62,500 nucleotides of DNA. Origin: Paratrimastix pyriformis. Lineage: Eukaryota; Preaxostyla; Paratrimastigidae. Below, piece by piece: positions 56,005 to 62,500 of this stretch (the stretch's first letter is position 1; the number at the start of each line of letters is the position of its first letter). The notes beneath the pieces are model-generated. The model was not told the DNA's origin and ran no database searches. It was given only the letters and a program-made list of their open reading frames with translations. The stretch spans positions 62,501 to 125,000 of the forward strand of contig JAPMOS010000109.1 in NCBI GenBank assembly GCA_027972325.1. The letters run 5' to 3'. Made by a program: the position numbers and the translations under genes.

Positions 56005-58065
56005 AAATACAACAACTGGGGGAAATGTTGATGGGACGCGGCCGTCATTGCGCTGCGAGTCTTTGATTTTCTGGTGACTTCCGTTTGCCAATAATAGATC
56101 GACCGTTTCCTCCTTTTCACGTTTCTTCTGGGGACCAAAAGTCCCAATGGGGCTGGTTTCGGCATTCCGGATGGATGGGGTCACACCTCCCGAACGAGTC
56201 TGTTTGTCCCCGGTCAATACAAGCGGCACGCTCCAAAACTTTCCCGTGGTGATGGCGAGAGTGCGGGGTGATCGTACAGGGGAGTGGGAAATTGCATCAC
56301 AAGAAAAAACGTCTGTTTGGACCCACTTTTCTCAATCGCAAAAAAAGCGGGAATGCACGAAGATTTGAACTAAAACAACCCCGAGGGTGACCTGTCCGAC
56401 ACAAAACACGAAACCGCCGGGAGCGTAAATAATTCGCTACCTTTTTTTGACTCGGATGTTTTTTCTCTTTTTGGTGGGTCTTGGGAGCTGCACTCACACT
56501 CATCCTTTCATCCAGAAGTTCATCTCTGACAGATATATGAACAAAGAAATTGGCCGATTCATCGCTTTTCGGGGCAGGCAATCCTATTCAGCTTCTCTTC
56601 TCGTTTTCTTTGAAGGCATCATTTCTTCATTTCGCTGCAAGCTTTTTTAGTCGTCCTCTATCGTCTTTTAGCTTTATCTCTCCATTGGTCATTTTGCACA
56701 TTAGATTTCTTTCATTCACCACGCACACCCCTTCATCAAGTCCCACCCACCGCGGTGACTTGTTCGTACACATATAGGTCTTGGAAGACGACAGAGAACA
56801 CGACCATCTGAACACTTTTTTCCTCATCCACCGTCGGTCGAAATTGGTACAGCGAGTTTCCCCTTTTGGGGACCGCTGCCCGGGTGCCCAAACCCATGCC
56901 ACCCCGTGCGAGCTGAGGGGGCAGGATGTTGGAGTTTGCTGACCGGGACCCGCTGGCTTGCCGCCGTGGGGTGCTGTGTGACAAAGTGCATGTGCATCCG
57001 CGGTGATGGCGGGTGTGGGAATTTCATTCAAAAAGAGGGCTCTGTAGCGCGCAAGAACCTGATACCCAAATAAACGGGAGGAGGAAAGTGGGCCTCAAAA
57101 AACAGCCCATTCTCAGAAAAGTTGGAATCCAATGAGATGGAGGAGGTGTGATGTGACATCTCATGGAATGGATGCCCCTTACACGAGGAAGTGGTGGCAC
57201 CTGATAAATTCCATCATCGAAAATTCCTGACTCCCAAAAGCCCTGCAAAATTCCTCCCCATTCAAAAATGTGGTAGCCGCTCCAACCCCGCGGATCAGGA
57301 AGCTCGCTTTTGAGTCAGCATTTTTTGTGCACAACGTGGTGGGAAAGTTCAATCCCGTGAAAAACATCGGCGAGGCCGAGAAAAACACCACGGTGATTGT
57401 GTTGTGAAAGAAAACAGACACAGAAAGACGACATGGAGCGCCGGCGGCAATGCATTAAACGGTGGGCATCTGATCCGCGACGCAAGCAGAAAAACCTATT
57501 GCAGAATGACCTAACTCGGAAACATACGTTAAATAGGCCAATCATCCTCGGAACATGCCAAAGATGTGGATGATCCTTAAAAGGCCGAATCGACGAGCGG
57601 CGACACCTCCGCAAAACATAAGATCACTGAGGATATGAAACCCTAATAAAATGCCTCGTCAACGAAGTGAGGAGCCGCAGGAGAGCCGTCGAAGAGGCAT
57701 CCCGTCGCAGCGCAAGTTACCAATGGGGGAAGAGCGGCTATTTTTTCCGGGCTCGGTTTGGCCTGTTTTTGCTTCCGATTTTCCCGGGGATCGGTTGGGA
57801 ATGGGCTCATTCTGGCACTGGGAATGATGTTTCCCAAGTGCGGAGCAGTGCTCCACAGAGCCTTTTTTTGGAACGGCCCTCGGAAGGGCATCAGATGGCG
57901 GTCGGTCATCCACTTTCTCCCCCATCCAATGCGAGCTCAGGCTCGCCGCACCAAATTGGACATGTGTGGATAGTCACTTTTTGTTTGGGGGTGTCAGTTG
58001 GGCCCTTGTCCGGGCCAATCCCAAAATGGGAACCCATTTCGACCGACGATCTTCATCACACCACC
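56005..58065. other. Lower-GC intergenic stretch, no firm gene
   Basis: Base composition is clearly less GC-rich than elsewhere. Two short plus-strand frames look protein-like. One at about 57255-57409 reads VAAPTPRIRKLAFESAFFV, then HNVVGKFNPVKNIGEAEKNT, and ends IVL-stop; it could be a last exon. The other, 57651-57827, starts MPRQRSEEPQESRRRGIPSQ and has 58 codons. Neither has a confident partner exon or family. Confidence 0.35.
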
Positions 58066-58069
58066 CCTC

Positions 58070-58455
58070 AGCGCCTCGCTCCTCGCCGTCCAGCTCCTCG
58101 AGTTCCTCGCCGTCCAGCTCCTCGAGTTCCTCGCCGTCCAGCTCCTCGAGTTCCTCGCCGTCCAGCCTCCCAGTCGCTCGCACTCGTCACCTCGTCGGAG
58201 CCCTCGGGGCCTGAGTGGTCGGAGCCCTCGGGGCCTGAGCGGTCGGAGCCCTCGGGGCCTGAGTGGTCGGAGCCCTCGGGGCTTGAGTGGTCGGAGCCCT
58301 CGGGGCCTGAGTGGTCGGAGCCCTCGGGGCTTGAGTGGTCGGAGCCCTCGGGGCCTGGGTGGTCGGGGCCCTCGGGGCCTGGGCCTGGGTGGTCGGGGCC
58401 TGGGCCTGGGTGGTCGGGGCCTGGGCCTGGGTGGTCGGGGCCTGGGCCTGGGGGA
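58070..58455. repeat. Three adjoining tandem arrays (24, 24 and 18 bp)
   Basis: About four copies of ctcctcgagttcctcgccgt plus ccag (58080-58165), then about eight copies of tcggagccctcggggcctga plus gtgg (58195-58370), then four of ggcctgggcctgggtggtc (58372-58450). Frames on both strands stay open because unit lengths are multiples of three; no gene is assigned. Confidence 0.9.
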
Positions 58456-58829
58456 CTGGTTTCTACATTCTGGTACCAGAGGGGGAAAAAAATATTGTTG
58501 GTGCAAACGAACGGACCTTGCACGGTGAGTACGGGATGGTGGGCCACTAAGGTCGGAGGGCCCTGGGCCCGGGTGGGTGGGCTGATCAAGAATGTGCATT
58601 CGGAAAAACTTGCTCCGATCCAAATGCTTGGTGGACTGATATGAAGTTGTGAGATGGCCAAGTGGTTTGGTGTGGTGAGTGAGACTCCGGTGCCGAGTGG
58701 TGGTGGTGAAATGAGGATACTCGAATGTCTGAAGTGAACCGAGTGAGTTGAGGCCTGGAAATCACCTGGATGTGAGAATGAATAGATAAAACGCGAATGA
58801 CTTGGTGATCTAGTGAAAGAGTAAGGTGA

Positions 58830-58977
58830 AAAGTGATAAGTGATTCCCATCCCTAAAAAATTGATAAAGCGTCGATCTATTCGGAAAGGAAGCAATGAAA
58901 TACATAAACAGATACAACAGAAACAAAAGATTAGCCAGAAAAAAAAAGCGCCGCGACCAAAGGCGGCTGGAAAATTG
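58830..58977 (+). CDS. Lys/Arg-rich short ORF, doubtful
   Basis: The frame reads IPKKLIKRRSIRKGSNEIHK and continues with QQKQKISQKKKAPRPKAAGK and RSKKREMLKRRLKPL. It resembles a ribosomal or nucleolar basic tail, but the A-rich DNA would give Lys/Gln-rich frames anyway. Confidence 0.15.
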
Positions 58978-59064
58978 ACGCGTTCAAAAAAGAGAGAGAT
59001 GCTGAAGCGCAGGTTGAAGCCGCTCCGGTCTTTTTCAAATCTTGTTTGGGGTCCACGACCCCCG

Positions 59065-59300
59065 TGCCGCGGGCTTTTTGGCCATGATGCGGTTTCAAAA
59101 AATTCTTTGTTTGAATCCATTTGTTTTCCCGTTTAGAAAACACGGTACACAGTGACGATTTTTGCCCATTCTTTTATTTGAATGCCCTTGCCGCGGGCTT
59201 TTTCGAGGTTTGTTTCCACCAGGACACCCGGCCGTCGCGGGCCGCCAGGTTGGTCATGTGAAAACCGGGTACACAGAGACTCGTTTTCGCGCTAGCCGGC
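59065..59300. repeat. Diverged tandem duplication of about 118 bp
   Basis: Both halves contain tgccgcgggcttttt, then gaaaac-c-ggtacacag and a run of t. The copies start at about 59071 and 59188. Confidence 0.6.
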
Positions 59301-59397
59301 CATCTATGATGGCCGGTTCCACTTTCCGGAAACCAGTCCCATGATACTGCGAGATTTGTTTGCCGGCAAACGTTTGGGTAATGTCCGTTGAGGGCTG

Positions 59398-59440
59398 AGC
59401 CAGTCAGTCACGTTTGCAGCCTCGAGTGCGGCTAACTAAG
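59398..59440. repeat. Copy of the cagtcag / gcagcctcg motif
   Basis: It contains cagtcagtcacg, gcagcctcg and ggctaactaagg, matching the reverse complement of the left arm at 19174-19222 over about 40 bases with a few gaps. Confidence 0.5.
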
Positions 59441-59698
59441 GAACCATAGGAGGTAACTAGAAGATCCCAGTCGAGAAAAAAGGGTTTTACCCCCATTTCC
59501 CAACCCCAACAATCAGCTCATCTTGGCAAAATCATCACGCTCATCAGCCGCTCCCTCTAGCGCTGGGCAGACCCCAGACGTTGTAGTGCCGCTTGGTCAG
59601 TGTGCTGTCACCCTGGGCGCCCATCGTGCAGATGCTCCTTGACGGGGCCTCACGCGCCGTCTGCTGGGTGGGTGCGCTGTGTCGGGTGTGGCAGCCTC

Positions 59699-60180
59699 GA
59701 TGAGCCTGTACGATGTGGAGTTCCTGGCGACGCGGGTGATCCCCGCCAACAGCACCATGAACATCGACCCCAGCCGGTCGGTCGTTCCCTCCCTCCTTCC
59801 TGCCCGCCTCCGCTGCCGACACGCTTCCCCCCCCGTGTGGCCCGGACGGATGGCGGGATGAGTGCCGTACCCAGACCATACCCCCCTGACCCACACCCCT
59901 CCTGGCGCAGGGAGGGACGTCCGCGAGCACGCCATCCGGGCCGCCCAAGCTCTACGCGACCCGCATCGAGCGGAACCACCAGGACGTCCGTCTGGCGTGT
60001 GGGATCGGGGGGGGCCGCCCATCCTGCCTCCCCTCCCAGCTCTTCGCCCCAACTGCCACCGACGCCCTCTTCCCTTCCTCACGCATCCCATCCCGTCCCT
60101 CGTCTGCCCCCGCAGCTCTGCCAAGCCGAGATTGACGACGCCCGGAAGGGCACCCCGGAGGACGGGAGGGGGAGTGCCTG
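59699..60180 (+). CDS. Doubtful short multi-exon gene, weak GINS-like start
   Basis: From ATG 59699 the frame reads MSLYDVEFLATRVIPANSTM then NIDP, meets a GTCGG donor, and after an acceptor at about 59911 continues in one of two possible frames (for example KLYATRIERNHQDVRLA). A third piece, LCQAEIDDARKGTPEDG, follows a cag at about 60114 and ends at 60181. VEFLA followed by an IP recalls the first strand of GINS2/PSF2, but the characteristic PLWLA is missing. The minus strand over 59544-59640 also has a plausible short C-terminus (DSTLTKRHYNVWGLPS), so even the strand is uncertain. Confidence 0.25.
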
Positions 60181-60181
60181 A

Positions 60182-61096
60182 CACCCAGGGAGAGGACTCG
60201 GCAGGATTGTGAGGGTGGGAGGCGCAGGGAGGGCAGCCCCCACTCCCGCCCCCGCGCCCCCACGCGCCACGACGACAGAAGGTCGGACCCGTGTGGGCCC
60301 ACCAACAGTCCGCGGGGATGCGCGCCTGGGGGGTTGGGAGCCTCCCGCCTGACACGGGGGCAGGGGTCGGGAGGAGAGCCCGCCCTGCCTGACTCCAACC
60401 CCCCGATGAGACGACAAGTTGAGAGATTTCCACATGTTTGCGTCACAGTCATGGGCAAGTCGGGGTCCAACTCGATGGCTCACACCATGGGAAGGAAAGC
60501 AAAGAGAATGTCACGGAGAGGAGGAGGGGAGGGGGGAGAAGGGAGGACAGGGGTCAAAAAAACAACAACAACAACAACAACAACAATCGTAAGACGACAT
60601 TCAGCCGAAAGCCGAGAGAAACCGCAACAGCGCAGCTATCGAAACAGAAAAACGGCCAAGCCAGTCATCGGGAACTTTAAAAAACGGGAAGGGACGGGAA
60701 GAGAAGGCCAACAAAAGAACGAGAGAAAGACAAACAGGCAGACAGACAGAAGGATCGAAAGAGTTCATTCAGATCTTCAGAAGAGCAGAGCGAGATAATT
60801 CCGCGCCGCCTGTGGCCCGGATATCCCGGGGTGGTACCGTTGGGGGAGCGGAAAGGGCCGCCTTGTGCATGCCGGGACGGGGGCCTGATCGGGGTCGTGG
60901 TGATGGTAGCCGGGTGATGCTGCCAGACAAATGGGGGAGAAGTGGCAGGGGGTGGTGGGTGGTGGGTGGTGGGTGGTGGGTGGTGGGTGGTGGGTGGTGG
61001 GTGGTGGGTGGTGGTGGGTGGTGATAAATGGTGGTGGTGGTGGGTGGCGTGTCTCTGTGTCACTTCCGACCTGCCAAGCGGGAGGTCCCATGGGCC
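60182..61096. other. Intergenic, repetitive
   Basis: It contains (AAC)n at about 60560-60588 and a ggtgggtg array at about 60949-61020. No gene is seen. Confidence 0.6.

Positions 61097-62500
<1,404 letters not shown>

Noticed and set aside
57994-59120. Minus-strand frames with GPEGSDHS and RPLRPRGL repeats
   Set aside because: Open only because the 24-bp and 18-bp units are multiples of three; no coding sequence beyond the array on either side.
59699-60180. Firm assignment as a GINS subunit
   Set aside because: Only VEFLA and a following IP resemble GINS2; the conserved PLWLA segment is absent and the second exon has two possible frames. Kept only as a doubtful gene.

Overview
The window is nuclear DNA of an intron-rich, GC-rich microbial eukaryote (protist). 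Several genes are broken by many introns, the standard stop codons TAA, TAG and TGA are all used, and the recognisable proteins are purely eukaryotic: the meiotic MutS homologue MSH4, the retriever subunit VPS35L, a RING/B-box protein, a kelch/coiled-coil protein and a Crinkler-type nuclease-kinase. I cannot name the species. An anaerobic excavate such as a Preaxostyla flagellate is only a guess from the general look of the sequence. Introns here mostly begin GTCYG rather than GTRAG. Many are packed with TGA/ATC microsatellites and long G or C runs.

Layout. 1-246: minus-strand fragment of a TDRD3/RMI1-like OB-fold protein, running off the left edge. 1.06-9.1 kb: minus-strand Ala/Pro-rich low-complexity coding blocks of unknown function. 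9.46-11.66 kb: minus-strand Pro/Gln-rich protein with a helical N-terminus, divergent over about 110 bp from 11.77-18.54 kb (plus), a CH-like domain followed by a long coiled coil. 19.35-22.99 kb (plus): complete MSH4 in 17 exons. 23.34-33.77 kb (minus): VPS35L, convergent with MSH4. 34.15 to about 36.0 kb (plus): TRIM-like RING/B-box/coiled-coil protein, divergent from VPS35L. 36.86-37.79 kb: a small element with terminal inverted repeats. 38.52-40.64 kb (plus): Crinkler-RHS-type REase plus kinase-like effector. About 41.05-41.48 kb: a broken extra copy of one exon of the kelch gene. About 41.8-43.54 kb (plus): a small coiled-coil protein. 44.24-54.10 kb (plus): 28-exon kelch plus coiled-coil protein. 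55.41-56.00 kb (plus): two-exon unknown gene. 56.0-61.1 kb: mostly intergenic and repetitive. 61.1 kb to the right edge: minus-strand fragment of a Ser/His-rich protein with a 600-bp ATC-repeat intron.

The genes do not form a pathway; they are ordinary, separately transcribed host genes. The most unusual pattern cuts across them. Introns of the kelch gene, VPS35L and the TRIM-like gene carry partial copies ('echoes') of the adjoining exon edge with its splice site, in one to three degenerate repeats. One whole exon with both flanking intron edges has also been copied 7 kb upstream. Together with the C at intron position +3, the 32-50 nt introns and the G/C homopolymers at acceptors, this makes splicing the most interesting feature of the window. 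Several clean frame breaks fall in C or G runs, including two compensating ones inside a conserved VPS35L exon, so some indels are probably assembly errors.
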